Notes: generated by a model from the letters alone, not told the origin. A stretch of 64,000 bases of DNA from Podospora comata (GCA_017354895.1 CP071496.1:1612001-1676000); one strand, 5' to 3'. Shown: positions 1 through 12,517, numbered from the stretch's first letter. Translations and numbers: made by a program.

Positions 1-2
1 CC

Positions 3-941
3 AACCGCTGGCTCTGCTGCCAGTGCGCAGAAGAGGGCTTCGTCGACCCGGTAGGAACAGTCCATCTCGTGGGTGAAACAGAAGAGATGTACAGCACCTG
101 CCTGTTCCGCCCATCCAGCTGCCACCACAAAAAGTGCGTAAACTGTGTTTTATACGCTGGCCCAGCCTCCAGCCGAGACCCGGTACGGGGGGTGAAATTT
201 CTTGTTAGGACTGTTGGGGGGTTGTACATCAGTGGACGGTTTATCGACCCTGTACGCTGGGAGTGTGGGGTATGCGGGGAGTGGGACAATAACAAGATTG
301 ACGGAGGGGTGAGGATGGGAACTGGTTGTCAAGGACGGGGGTGTAAAGCACAGGGATGGGGTGGTTGGGGAGGAGGGAGGAGGGGGGTTTTCACCCGGGA
401 GAGTATTGTTCTCAATCGGTATGGACAGAGGCTGGGGACGGCGGATCAGAGGGTTGCCTTTGAGGGGGGGCCATGGGATTGGCATAGACGGGGGTTGGGG
501 GATGGGAGGTGTGTCTTGAGTAAAGGGGTTAGGGAGGTGCTGATGAGGAGGGGGGGTGGAGGAGGGGGAAGGGAGAGGAGGGTTTGGGGGGTTGGGGAGC
601 AGGTTCCGGGGTATGAGTATAGGAGGCCGCCGCCGTTGGATGAGGATGATGAGAGTGAGAATAGTGAGTATGAGGGCGGTTTCCTGGCCGGCTTGCCGGT
701 TGAGGGGGGGGATAAAGGGAAGGGGAAGGAGAGGGAGGGGGGGATGGAGATGGAGGGGGTGGTTTGTGGTGGGCAGGGTAATGGTATTGATAGCAGACAT
801 CATGGTGGAAGTGAAAGGCGAGAACATGGGTTTATCAGCCCATCTTCTGCTACGATGACAACGACGAGAAGCCCGGATACGGGACAGGGGCAGGGAGCAA
901 AACCACGCTTCTTTCCGGGGCTGTCAAATATGAGGATGTAA
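3..941 (+). CDS. Cys-rich, Gly/Arg-rich hypothetical protein, 5' partial
   Basis: Seen: an open frame enters from the left edge and stops at TAA 939-941, so the true start lies outside the window. The first visible residues hold a Cys cluster (WLCCQC, then CxnC, a CHHKKCVNC-like tail), the spacing of the short zinc-binding motif found in many fungal proteins of unknown role. The remaining part is low in complexity (runs of Gly, an acidic patch DEDDESENSEYE, then Lys/Glu/Gly). Inference: a zinc-ribbon-like domain followed by a disordered tail, about 312 residues visible. A 33-codon ORF at 32888-32989 has a similar Cys pattern. The family has no known function that I can name. The coding strand is extremely G-rich from about 250 onward. 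Confidence 0.6.
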   Translation, partial: NRWLCCQCAEEGFVDPVGTVHLVGETEEMYSTCLFRPSSCHHKKCVNCVLYAGPASSRDPVRGVKFLVRTVGGLYISGRFIDPVRWECGVCGEWDNNKIDGGVRMGTGCQGRGCKAQGWGGWGGGRRGVFTRESIVLNRYGQRLGTADQRVAFEGGPWDWHRRGLGDGRCVLSKGVREVLMRRGGGGGGRERRVWGVGEQVPGYEYRRPPPLDEDDESENSEYEGGFLAGLPVEGGDKGKGKEREGGMEMEGVVCGGQGNGIDSRHHGGSERREHGFISPSSATMTTTRSPDTGQGQGAKPRFFPGLSNMRM

Positions 942-2822
942 CGATTACATTGGGGGGGACTACTTGGATGTACACTGATTGTAATATGAAAGAACATTTC
1001 ACTTCTGGACAGGCCAGGTCTGTGCAAGCCAAGGGTTAGGTGAGTATGAAGTGAGCAAGCCAGGGTTGGCTATGTAAATGTGAGGGACGTGTTAAGATGC
1101 CGAAAGTGCTGGCGAGTACTCGGTTTACTGGCAATCGCGTGGGATGTGTGAGTGAATGAAAAGAATGCCTAAAGAGGGCATTGTATGTCTGGTCCAAATT
1201 AGTGGTTGTTGGTCAAGTGAGGTCAACTTAAAGATGGATTAGCCCTTGATAAGAGGTCTCGGTACGGATAAGAATGGCGATCGGACCGGCCCGGTGGCTC
1301 GGCTCCTGATGTTAGTGGCCACCTAAGACAGGGGGCCAGCACTGACCACTTGGAGGGGCAAAGAAGCTTGTTCCTTTTTTTGACGCCAAGACAGATCTGA
1401 TCAAGTACGTCAGCGGAAGAAAGAGGGCGAAGATGCCCCCGCCATCGGTATCATATTAAACAAGAAAACAATCCTGATGGGACAATATTATGCTTTTCAT
1501 TCCGTCTGAACGTTTGGTCCGTTTGATTGTTTACTGTCCTGATATCTGTTTGAGCCCTGCGCGGCTGAGTACTGCAACACGGCACACAAAGCTGATGACG
1601 GAATATGTGGGCACGGATGGCCAGCCAGTGACTCTAGTCTCTGGGTTGGGTCGGGTTAATGCAGGGACCCTTCCTCTCTTACTGACCGCCTTCCAGGAAT
1701 CTGGGAGCCTGGTCGAGTTGCACGGTTACTGGCATACTTGTCACGATAACGAAGAAGAAGCTGGGGAGGAAGCGGAATCCCGGGCTTGAGTTTGTGGTGG
1801 GTGGGCTGGGCTGTGGTCCGCTGCCGGACCTGGATCGGCTGTTGGAGCTATCCATGAGATGCCAGCTAGGATGGGACGATGGTCGAAAGACTTGTCGACT
1901 ATCTTTCCATGCGCCATTATATAAGGCATGCCTGGTGTAACCGCACGCCGACTTTTAGACGCCTGTGGTTTCCATTGACAACCTGTATATATGCCCATCT
2001 GTTGACACCTACCTATGTCCTCCTGAGTCCTGTGCCATCGTGCTCAGGCACCAATGCTAGGTGGGCTGACGCTAAATATGCTATGCTTCGATCCAAAGCA
2101 CCAAGGCCTGCACGCAATTGAGGCCCGCATTGGACGAAAGGGGCATATGATTCTAGCGTTTACACATACGTACTCCGGGTCGCCTTCTGATGCCGTCAAC
2201 TCGGAGATGTCTGAATGGAGAGCTTCATCGTAGGAAAGAAACCTCTTACAGTGCGCCGGACTGGCTTCATCGAACAACCTCTGGAGCTTGAGGCCAAAAG
2301 AGTCCAAGACCTGAACAGGGGCCAAAAGTGGAGTGCCACCGGACAACCAGCCAATCAAAACCCCCGTTATAATATTTTTTCTCTGGCTGCTGCTCCCACC
2401 TCCTGCGACCAGCGACTCTCTCTCAACGTTGCCCGCATCATCACTGGCAACAGCAAACCGCTCGACCACCATCCTCGACGTTCGCTGCCGCTCTCCGCAG
2501 CAATCGCATGGTATGCCCCTTTCTCATCCTCTTTACCCTCCCCCCTCTCTCTCTCTCGCTCTCTCTCTCTCTGTGTGTGTGTGAACCCTCACCTGACATG
2601 GCAAACAGAGAGCCAGGCAGCGTGTTGCACCCAGCTCAAACCCCAGGTACTATCTTTGATGGCTGCCAAGTAATCAGGCCTTCCTGACCTTCGCCGTCGT
2701 CCGACTTGAAGCTCCACCACCTACCGCCTACCAACCACGTCCTCGCCAGAATCCTCCGGCGTTCACCTCCTCCACGGCAGCGACTCACCGTAGTGATCTC
2801 AGCATACAACCCGCCGCCCATA
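942..2822. other. intergenic region and 5' leader of the BTB gene
   Basis: No convincing gene is seen between the left-edge gene and the BTB start codon. The only ORFs are short and lack domain-like sequence. The last 300 bases look like a leader. A probable 5'UTR intron runs from a GTATGC donor at 2511 to an AG at 2607-2608, with a CTGAC branch-like site at 2593-2597. It contains the CT/GT microsatellite. The leader intron is an inference from splice-site shape only. Confidence 0.4.
2545..2583. repeat. (CT)n/(GT)n microsatellite
   Basis: A run of CT dinucleotides with one CG interruption turns directly into five GT dinucleotides. It lies inside the putative 5'UTR intron of the BTB gene. Similar pure CT tracts occur at 5638-5660 and 25735-25762. 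Confidence 0.85.
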
Positions 2823-5166
2823 ATGGCGCCTTCCAATGGCACTGCTGAGAAGCCTGCTACCCGGAAAGCTTCTTCCCACGTTGTTCCCGTTGTCCCTGTT
2901 CTCCCCCTCAGCTATGTGAAGCGGCTCCCGAATCAGCCAGCCACACCTTCCCCGTCTACCCAAAAGGTTGACGAGCCTTCTACCCGACCTGCCAGCCCCG
3001 ATAAGAAGAATTCCGGCGATCATGACGCTACCACACCGTCCGCTGCCACCATTCACGTCGCTACGTCTACATCATCTGCTACCGCATCGAATAGCAATAC
3101 CCCAGGTACGTGTATCTTTTTCTGATTGACGCTATCAACTTTTATAAGCGAAATGGTTCCCCTTCCCCAAAAGAATGGTGTCCACGGCCGTCCTTCATTG
3201 GCTTGTTGACTTGCAGCGTGTGGGTTTTGGTCTACGGCGTGTCTGCCTCCTACCCCACAAGCGAAATCTTGCGACAATGACCTCTTTTACTCCAGTTGCA
3301 CTATAGAATAGTGAGTAATGCTAACCCAGAGTGCGCACAGATTCTTCCACCATCTGTTCCGAGCCTACAGAGCAACCGTTTGTATCGGGTGCCCCTCCTC
3401 CTCCTTCCAGTCATCACAACCCCGCATTTGAGCAGCCGGCGAGAACACCAGCCCCTGAGCTTCCTCTCCCCGCCCCACAGCCGGCCATTGCGAATCGGCC
3501 AGTTTTCCACCATCCTCGCCCCAGTAACGGAAGCTTGGTGTTTGCTCATCACGAGTCTGACGCCTCCTCCCCTGTCCCTCATTCGGGTGGCTACGGTTTC
3601 CCCCCTCCTGGGATCGTGCCATACCCACCGTCTGCCGCTCTCCCAGTCACCGCTGTTGACGCCTACGGCCGTCCCTTGTTGGTATCACCGACAGTAGATT
3701 CTTATCCGCCGACTGTCATAAAGCATCACGGGCCACCTACTCCCCATAGCTACCACGGCTCACAATCTTCCCAAATTGGAGATCACATCTACAACCAGCA
3801 TTCGACCATGAGCGGCACTCATCCAACCATGAACGGCACTCATCCAACCATGAACGGCACTCATCCGACCATGAGCGGCGCTGGCCCGGTCAACGGCGGC
3901 CAGGGAGGAATTCGTGGTCCTCAGCCTACCACCAATGGTGTTCAACCCACAATCAACGGCTCTGGACCCTATCATCCTACCGGGGGTATGAGCCCCGAGG
4001 CCGCGGCTGCATTAGCACACCATATGAACTCGATGTCGCCTTACATTAGGGCTGCGCTGGGCGACAACTCGTACAGTGATTGTACTCTGGACGTGAATGT
4101 CCCAGTCAGCCACATCTTCCAGGATCACCCCGACTGCAGCCGACTGAACACTGCCATTCGAACGCCGGCGCATCGGCTTATGCTTGGTCGCAGTCCAATG
4201 CTTGCTGAGAAGATTGGAGAGGATGGTGTCCAGGCCGGCGGTGTCTTGAAATTAGAGGTTCGTGATGAATGGATTCGGCCGGACGTGTTTTGGCATTGCC
4301 TCCGTGCGCTATATGGTTGGGATATTGCGGCCAGCAACCTACCGAGCCAATTACGCTACTGGAGTGCCAAAGACGAGCTCAAAACCGCCCTTAGCTACTG
4401 GGCTGCCGGTCAGATGTTGCTGTGTCCTCGGATTCGGGGTATCGCTTCGGACTGCGCAAGGAGATTACTTGGGTGGGAGACGATCAGTATCGCCGCTTGG
4501 TTCGTTTCGCACAACATGGCTTTGGGACCCAGCTTGACTCACGATGTGTTCCTCGACAGCACTTTGAACTGGATAATCTATCATCTTCCCCAGAGCTTTG
4601 ATGTGGACGAGAACGCGGGAGACTGTGGGTTTTCTCGGCTCCCTCGTGCCAACCAGTCGGCGTCTTACAGACCAAATCCGCCTAATGCACACGTGTCGTC
4701 GCGTGTTGCTGCCAACCCGAGGCTGTCTAAGATCCGGTTCGGAGATCTGGCAGAAGAAGGATTTGACGTCGATCAGCTCTATCCCGGCAGTCCATTCACA
4801 CCCGCTCAGGTCAATGGTCTCTTTTCTAGGATATTGCTGAACCTTCCATTTGACCTGCTCAAGCATGTCCTGGAGCACCCCAATCTCTGCTCCAACGCCG
4901 GGCCTCTTCCGCCGGGACCTCGTTTGCGGATTATTGATGCGGTTCGGGCGGCGCGGGAGAAGCGACGATGGGAGTTATTGGAAAGCACCGACATGCAAGT
5001 GCGTGTCTATCAAGAGCGGATCGCGTCTCAGCCGGAGCCTGTTTCTGTGGTTAATTTGGCCGACTTTTGGCACAATAGCTTGGGCTTCAAGGAAGAGACT
5101 TTTATCGGTGACGTGCCATTCCTTATTCGCACCTGGAGTCTTGGTCCCGAAGGCAGCGACGTCTAG
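2823..5166 (+). CDS. BTB/POZ domain protein with Pro/Ser-rich N-terminus
   Basis: Exons 2823-3105 and 3341-5166 (intron 3106-3340, 235 nt, GTACGT...CACAG, phase 1) give 702 aa. The start is the first ATG in frame after the leader. Residues 1-330 are Pro/Ser/Thr-rich and probably disordered, including a 7-residue tandem repeat (see 3805-3888). A BTB fold is suggested from about residue 332: NSYSDCTLDV, an insertion, then TPAHRLMLGRSPML and LEVRDEW...FWHCLRALYGWDI, which matches the strand-helix pattern of BTB domains where the substrate-protein side is presented to a dimer or cullin partner. The C-terminal half (SYWAAGQMLLCPRIRGIA and on) is helical, in the position of a BACK-like region. Fungal proteins of this layout are widespread and mostly uncharacterised. 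Function is not assigned beyond protein-protein interaction. Confidence 0.85.
3805..3888 (+). repeat. four 21-bp tandem repeats in the BTB gene
   Basis: Four consecutive 21-base units (3805, 3826, 3847, 3868) encode the heptad T-M-S/N-G-T-H-P; the fourth unit is diverged (T-M-S-G-A-G-P). Units 2 and 3 are nearly identical, which suggests recent slippage. The repeat keeps frame and lies in the disordered N-terminal region. Confidence 0.9.
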
Positions 5167-6666
5167 TAGTCTGGCGGTGAACAACACCAAGGCGACACCG
5201 TTTACGATATTATGATGGTGGGCGGGATACGGTCCTCTTTTTCGAGTTTACAAGCAACAAACTCGGCATCATTAGGTGATCCACGTGTTCATACTGACAC
5301 TTGGGAACTGCATTGCGTTTGGCGTTATATGGTTTACACAAAATTTGGGCATATGTTTTGCCCGGCTGGTTAGAAGGCAGAAGGTGCAGCTTATGAACGG
5401 GTCTTTTGCCTCTCGTCTTTTTGCTCACGGCATCTTGGCACGGCCTTTTCCCTGACTTGGAGGGTCTGGCATCAAGATCTGGGGTTATCGGAATCGGGAT
5501 TGCTATGCTGGTTCGATACTGCCACCAGATGTCCCTGGACGATGTCCAGCGGTTTCGGGGTCTTTCTTTCGATGAAAACATGTAAACAGCAGAAAAGGCC
5601 TGAGCTGGAGAGGCAGTCGGTTGTCATCACCTGGCGGTCTCTCTCTCTCTCTCTCTCTCTGATCACTTTTAATGTCTTTTGTTTTTCTTTCAGCGTGGCA
5701 TTATGGAGTCATGGTCGATGGGTTAGTGGGAGTAGGGGTTCAAGATATTCGCCTTGGAGGAAGATTGGGGGGTGGATATGCCAGGAATCTGAAAAAGAGT
5801 TGGGCTGGTCGGTCGGGGTCACGAAACATGAATATGGACAGACTGGGCTGGCGAGCAACACAGTTTGCTTCAGGTAGCTCTTTGACGTAGTTGGGACTTT
5901 TTCTGTATTTCATCTTGCAGCGTAAAAATGGAGTTTGGCGGGACGTGACAACTCGGGAGCATTTGAGTCCGTAAACAAAATCCGGTCCGTCTGGGGTGAC
6001 ATGTGCTTCGGGCAATGGCAGCAAAAAAAGGGGAGGCATTGGATGACGGCATTGAGCCCCAAGACTTTGAAAGTGGGGAATGGGACTCGAGCAGAGTGTG
6101 GGGAAGACCCCTGTCTTCTGGCCCGTGCATTAATGCAAGTGGGTTTCGTGCATGGGGAACAGGATGACCTCGGCTTTTTTTGGCACGTGTAAAGGAGGAG
6201 TTCCCCGTAGCTCGTAGGTTTTGATGGAGACTCTCCATTGTCCCCCCTCTTTCATCATCAACGACAGCTGTGTTGGGCTTTTCATATTACCGCGATACGT
6301 CTGTCAACCGATTGAGAGGTTGTTTTTATTTGAGTTTTGACTCTTTGCTGGCTGTCTTGTTTATTTGTTGATCAGCCTTTCCACGCGGAACAAAAGACGC
6401 GCCCCGCGCCGCGCGCCGAGTTAAAATTACAGCTGACACTTGACTGAGGTGTGGTACCTGACGGGCTGGCCTGGCCTGACGTGCATATACCTACCTACCT
6501 ACCTACCTACCGCCCGCATATCCATCCATCTTCAGCGTACTGTTTTCCGGATCAACCGAGAACCTACACCCGAACTTGAACGTCCAATTCTCAACATATC
6601 ACGGCGTTTTTGCTTTGCAATACTTTTTCATATCGACCCGACAACCGAATTTGCGAGATCGTCACA
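5167..6666. other. intergenic region, 3'UTR and TMEM135-like promoter
   Basis: No gene is supported. It holds a pure TC tract (5638-5660), a very GC-rich patch around 6400-6420 and a (CTAC)n tract (6489-6511) in the leader upstream of the next gene. Short ORFs on both strands have no recognisable domains. Confidence 0.5.
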
Positions 6667-8497
6667 ATGGCGGCCTCGCCCTCGAGCGCCGCCGATGCCA
6701 CGACGGCAAACAGCTCGCCGTCCTCCGACCCCATCCTCCGCAACGCGCTCCGATACACCATCTCCGCTCGCGAATACGCCCTCTTGCACAAATATGTCAT
6801 TTCAAAATCCCGAGCGCTGAAGCGGCGAGCGCCGACGGTGGAGAAGGTGAGGAATATGATCGATGGGCCTCAGCAAATGCCACAGCAGCAGGGGAGGAAG
6901 GGGTCTATTGGTGGGCAGGGGGATAAGAGGCAGGGGTCGATCAAAGGGAAGGATGTCGCTCCGCCGACAGCACAAGGGGCGGATGATTACAATGCAAAGG
7001 CCATCAGGCATTCCATCAGGGTGTTTATGGCCACCGGGGCGGTGATGAAGCTTTGGGGGTTGGCGCAGACGAGGTTGTTGGGGAAGAAGGGGGATGGGGG
7101 AGGGAAGGATAAGCAGGGGGGGTTGCACAAGAGTCCTACTTTGAGGTTGGGGTTGAGTTTGAGCACAATTTTGTTTCTGTATAGGGTGTTGTTTAGGTTT
7201 TTTACGAGGTTGAGGGTGCAGCTGCTGGAGCCGAGTGCTGCGCCGTTTAGGAAGCGGAATCCGAAGACGGCGAGCACGCTGACGAGTCCGTACGCGCCGG
7301 CTGTTGGGGCGAGTTTGGCGGGGTTGGCGTTGGGGGTTTATCCGGCGGAGCAGTTGAGGGTGACGATTGCTTTGTTTTTGGGGTTTAAGGCTGTGGAGTG
7401 GGGGTGGAATTGCGCAGAGGAGAATGGGATGGTTTGGGGGTGGGAGAAGACGGGGTTGGGCGGGAAGGGGAAGATGAGGGAGAGGCCTTGGTGGTGGGGG
7501 AGTTGGATGTTGCAGCCGTTGGCGTTTGGGCAGTTGTTGCATGCGGCGGTGTTTGATAGGGAGTGTTTCCCGAAGGGGTTCGGGAATGTGGTGGAGAGGT
7601 TTTCGTTGACGTATTTGCATCCCAAGCCAGAGGATTTCCCGGCGGGAATGCAGTGGCCTACAACTGAGGTGGTGGTGGACGGGATTGCGAGGATGGCGAA
7701 GTTGAGCTGGCCGTAAGCTTTGCATTCTAGATATGGTGAAGACATGGTGCTGACACGTTTTCAGGGCGTTTATCTCGCCAACCCTCTTCCCAGGCAAAGA
7801 GGACACCCTCCCCCCTGGGCTCTCCGCCATCGCGCCTCTGACCTCGGGCGCCCACCCCCTTATCACGTCGCTTTCTTGTGCGACACTTCACCCCTCCGAC
7901 CCATCTTGCACACGCACATTCCTCACCTTCTGGCTCCGCTCCTTCCCACCACTCACCCGCATCCTTTTGCTGGTCTACTCTGTCCTGATGGTCCCCAAGA
8001 TGAAGTCCTTTTATCACTTCCCCGTCTCCACCATCCAGACCCTTGTGTCCAACGCTCTCCGGATGTCGACCTTCCTCACCGGCGCCGTTGCCACCGCCTG
8101 GTCAAGCATCTGCTTCTTCCAGAGCTGGTTCCCACGGACTTTCCTGCCCACTCAACGGATGTTCCTCGGTGGGTTCCTGGCTGGTCTCTGGGCAATTATC
8201 GAGCAGGGGAGACAAGGAAGCAGACAGATCTTCTTGTATAGCGCCAAGGCTAGTGTCGAAAGCTTCTGGAAGGTGGGAGTGAAGAGGAGGTGGTGGAGGG
8301 CGATGAAGGGGGGTGATGTGTGGGTTTTTGTTGCGGCGTTGATGCTCACTGGTGTTGTGTATGAGAGGGATGCGAGGGCGATTAAAGAGGGGAGCTGGAG
8401 GAAGGGGATCAGTTGGGTTAGGGGAGAGGGGTTGAGGGATTGGGGGGTTGAGGTTGAGGAGGGGGAGGAGGATGAGGACCGGGAGAAAGAGGAGTGA
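6667..8497 (+). CDS. TMEM135-like integral membrane protein
   Basis: Exons 6667-7712 and 7765-8497 (intron 7713-7764, 52 nt, GTAAGC...TTTTCAG, phase 2) give 592 aa. The splice is supported because it restores WPAFISPTLFPG and a conserved-looking stretch with two Cys (HPSDPSCTRTFLTFWLRSF). Several hydrophobic segments are visible (LGLSLSTILFLYRVLFRFF, the ASLAGLALGVYPAEQLRVTIALFLGF region, LLLVYSVLMVPKM, and a C-terminal VFVAALMLTGVVY). Fungal homologues carry the TMEM135 N-terminal-like region. Animal TMEM135 is linked to peroxisome and mitochondrial dynamics. The assignment rests on remembered family pattern, so it is tentative, but a polytopic membrane protein is clear. The C-terminus is strongly acidic. 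Both exons begin C-rich and turn G-rich. Confidence 0.75.
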
Positions 8498-9810
8498 GGG
8501 GGTGGTGCTGATGGAAAGGGGCGGGTGTTGATTGATAGTATATAGACAGGGTAAGGGGTTGTTTGGGACCTTTTGATGGGACCGCGTTGTCATTTTGATA
8601 GAGTGGTCTTTTAATGAGATCTATGATGTATGAATGATTTATTTTTGGGACTTGATTTTTACAGTCTTGCTCCGCGTCAAGTTGGACCGCCTTTTTTGCA
8701 TTTAGGCGAAGCGACTGTTTGGATAGGTAGGAGATGATCCTGGAGTGCTCTGTCACACTTCTGATGTCTGAAAGCGAGTACCTGCCAATGCAAATAGCAT
8801 ATTTTGATTTGGGGTATCGGTGGAAGATATTTTTTCGTGGTGGTGTAAGTTTGTCTAATACCTGTCAACTATCTTTTGAGGTGTGTTGGTTATCTTTTGA
8901 GGCGTATCTAGTAGGCGAATTGTCAAGCCGAGACTGAGCATGTCGGGATGCTTTCATTTTCGAGTCATTTTGGACTTTTCCTGTGCACGAGCTACAGTGC
9001 ACACTGTATGGCACGCAAGATAGCTTGCAACAATCACGCCCTCATACATTCTAATACTACCTCCCATCCCAAGGATGATCCAGAACAACCACGTCGTGGA
9101 CCAAAGATGGAGTTGCAATTTAAAAAGATAAAACAGGTTTGTCTTCGACTCTCCCTTTGAGACCTCACCTAAAGTAACAATCTCCATTTGTTTTGATCCA
9201 TAACTCAAAACCTCCCCCATGTTTCCCCGTGACAGATAGCTTCAACAGTGCCCGTCTATACAATAAAACCTCAAGTAACGCATTGGAAAGCCCAGAACCT
9301 TTGCTCTTCTTGACAGTCCCGTATTGAATGGGTAAAACCATTGGTGGGATCGGGTAGAGGTGCAAAGAAGTGGTTGTGTGAATGTTTGTGCAGATGTTCT
9401 GCTTTGGGTCTGGTGATCCAATCAAAAATATTGCCGACCCTTCCTGTTCTGTCCCGACCCGATGTCAGTGGGAAAGGGGTCAGGGGGGGGGTGTGCCAGA
9501 GAGTTTGCCTGGCCCCTCTTTCTTACCTTATAAACCCGACATCCAATGTACCTACCTCGCCAAGTATCTGGAAGATCGAAACCTCGCATCTTCAGTGTCC
9601 AAAGCCAATGTCTGGTGCATCCTTGACAGTCACCACCTTCTCAGGACTGCCATTCACGTATAGCTCCCGACCCTAGCCGACTTTCTTCCCAAGTAACTTC
9701 ATCATTCAGACGCTCAGGATGGAAGCTCCAGGCATGTTTGGGGTCAAGGTCTTTCGGCATGCTTGAGAGCCTTGGAGGCAGCCCTCGAAAAGGGATACCT
9801 GGCCTGAAAG
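8498..9810. other. intergenic region, nothing recognised
   Basis: Only short ORFs without domain-like sequence. The base composition is more AT-rich than in the flanking genes. The stretch borders the accessory block that starts with the NLR relic. Confidence 0.4.
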
Positions 9811-12150
9811 ACATGAATTCGGGGTTGCAGTTATTTGTGCCCTCCCTCTTGAGGCACAGCTGTCACTGCAACATTTGATATCACCTGGCCCTCTACCGTT
9901 GCTTGGAGGCAAAAGTCGGCCGCAGGAACAGGAACAGCTACTTGGAGATGTGGCCATCAGCGACGGGATACTGCAGCATGACTTGAGGAGAAAGCTTGCC
10001 GGTCGGTTCGTGCCGGAGACGAAGCTCTTGGAACCAGGCGTGGAAATACAGGGAGTGCTGGTGAAGTTTGCGGACAGAACAGGCATGGGAGCTGCTGCAG
10101 AGAGATGTCGCCAGCAATCTTGAGGTCTTGAAAGGGAAATTCTGGTCTTCTGGTTATCCTGGTACGCGTTGGGATTCTCTTTTCAGATCGGACTACCTGC
10201 ACAAGAATCGCGGTGAAGAGAAATGTGAAGAGTGTGCAGGTGATGATGGAGTCTGTATGCCGGGATATGCAGCTGCGACCGGGGCCGCCGTCGCAAAGTC
10301 GTTTTTGAGAGTCTGGGACACATGTGAACATCAACATTCACCTCAAAATAGAGTTCGTAGCTGATGAATTCTCTAGGCATTCAAGAGGTCCCAACAGATT
10401 TAGAGCCTCGGGATATCGAGAAAAGCGGGCAATTTCCCGGCTGAGACTCACGGCCAGTTGGACGCGCTGTTTACAACACCATATCTAGACCGCAAGAATC
10501 GTAATCCCGATGTGGTCCAGGGTACCTGTGAGTGATTTATCCAGCATTCATTATTTTGCCAGTGGGAAAGGGGGGCGTTTCGAACACTCTGGGTATCAGC
10601 GGACCCTGGGTATGGGAAATCAGTCCTGGCCAAACATCTGGTGGAGGATGTCATTCCAACCACCACGGCTCGAAAAAACTGTTACTTTTATTTCAAAGAC
10701 GATGTTGAGGATCAAAAGACAATGAACAGCGCGCTGAGTTGTGTATTACATCAGCTCTACTTAGTATTGTGTAACCCAGGTTGCCTCCAGGCCGCCACTA
10801 AAAGCAAACTGTAAACAGATCCTGAGGGCTTCAAGAGCTCATGCGCCTGAAAGAAACCGGAGCATGCCCGAATTTACGCTTCATTCTGACTAGTCGACCA
10901 CTTGAGGCCATTCGACGGGAGTTCCAGCTCAGGGACAGCCCGGGTTCCTCTGTAATCCACCTACGTGGTGAAAGTCAGGAGGAGATCCAGAAGATATCAG
11001 ACGAGATCAATTCGAGCCAGAGTGCAAAGTATCGCTTCACTCTTTGGACCTCGAAGACAATGAGAAATACTTCCTTCTGAACCGGCTCCTCAGTGTCCCG
11101 CATTGGACTTACCTTTGGGCGCACTTGATACTCGACTTGATCGAAAAGGCGGTCGATATAGACAAAGTCGGAGATGGATGAAGCCTTGCTGCAAACGGTC
11201 AGTGCGATTTGCTACAGGGTCCAGAATAACTATCCAGTATGGTACGAAGCTTATCGCTGGCCTAAATCCTCTCATGGCGCGTTGACAGTGGCCGTCAATA
11301 CCGGGCTTCTTCGACTGGTGGAGATGATGTTGAAGTCAAGAGACGCCCATGGTAATGACTCTCTCAACGAGGGAACTGGCTAGCTTTAGCAGAACAAGAT
11401 GGGACAAACACCTGTTTATGGAACAGCTTCTAACCTTTGTGTTGGTGAGGAAGAGGCCCTCCACTTCGAGAAAATCAAGTTAATCCTTGAAGCTGGCGCC
11501 GAGCTTTATAACATCGGCGAGCATGGTAGCACTCTGGTATGTTCTTTTTTTTAGCTTCGCTTATTTCCCCTCTTGTCTGCCAGATTGCGTCTCTGACACG
11601 TCCATGATTGGCAACAGCTTCATGTTGTCGCCCGCTACTGCCTCAGGGTGCAACCGGAGCTGGTAAAGTTGTTGTTGAACACCGGTGTAGATGTCAATCA
11701 TCGACGCAAAGACGGAATGACAGCGGTACTCCTCACCTACAAACCGGAGATGATACGACTATTGGCCGAACACGGTGCCAAAGTGGACGGAATTCTGCAG
11801 CATACTAGCGGACCTTTCGGCAACAAATCGGTTCTGTCTCACCCATTGCAACTAGGATCTCTTATACCGGAGTAGAGACTGTGTGTACTGGAAGCTTTGC
11901 CCGATGCTGGCGCCCCCGTCGATGAACAGAATGGTGATTCGCTTACACCACTTTTGCGGGTCGCAATTCATGTTTCCGGGTTGAGTTCAAAGTCGGCAAG
12001 GCTACTTACTGGTCGAGAGACGGGCAGATGTTAACACAGTAGATGCCAACCGAAGATCGGTACTCTCGTGGGCTGTTTCAGGATCTTGTAGTTGCAACTA
12101 CCCGCTGCACGAGTTTCTCGTCGGTAGGGGTGTAATCAAATCCTATTTGT
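9811..12150 (+). pseudogene. degenerate NLR: phosphorylase-like N-domain, NACHT, ankyrin repeats
   Basis: Seen in order: (1) 9815-10123, one open frame beginning RHEFGVAVICALPLEA and later LLGDVAISDGILQHDLRRK, the start and a middle motif of the nucleoside-phosphorylase-like (PNP_UDP) domain, with the part between them missing; (2) about 10150-10250, another frame with YPGTRWDSLF and C-x2-C, matching the end of that domain; (3) 10488-10760, RKNRNPDVVQGTCE, then TGA (10533-10535) where the family has Trp, followed by WVSADPGYGKSVLAKHLVED, a NACHT Walker A motif (10602-10625); (4) 10870-11020, FILTSRPLEAIRREF, then a frameshift near 11040 into FLLNRLLSVPHWTYLWAHL; (5) about 11280-12100, ankyrin-like units such as VKLLLNTGVDVNHRRKDGMTA. 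Family knowledge: such STAND proteins act in fungal non-self recognition and cell death. Multiple frames and stops mean it is not functional. Exact ends are uncertain. Confidence 0.85.
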
Positions 12151-12224
12151 GCCAACCCCTTTCACTTCCTGTGCGTCCATATATGACCCTGTCCATTTGC
12201 CCAGGGCTAGAAGCTACCACTATT

Positions 12225-12247
12225 ACCACCACCACCACCACCACCAC
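12225..12247. repeat. (CCA)n trinucleotide tract
   Basis: About seven CCA triplets downstream of the NLR relic, not inside a recognised gene. Confidence 0.85.
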
Positions 12248-12517
12248 ATCAAAAGTATAATGCCAACACCACGATCCACAAGCACGTTACTAGGTATTTA
12301 TAACGATAAGAGACTTACTTGAAGATTCCCATATAGACTGTATTATAGCAATCTATCAAACACCATCTACACATTCCTCTCGCAAATTAATGTAGACCCT
12401 GAAATCTAGGTACCACACAAGTATCAACATTGACCGACTACTCTTCGTCCTCCTTCAAAACCTCATGCCACGTCCCTTCTACCGTGTGTACGAACCAGTC
12501 CCGGCCCTGAAAGTAAC

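Noticed and set aside
1490-1789. 99-codon ORF on the + strand
   Set aside because: No domain-like sequence and overlapped by antisense ORFs of the same quality.
6802-7866. 354-codon frame on the - strand, Pro/Arg/Gln-rich
   Set aside because: Antisense of the TMEM135-like gene; low-complexity translation of G-rich coding strand.
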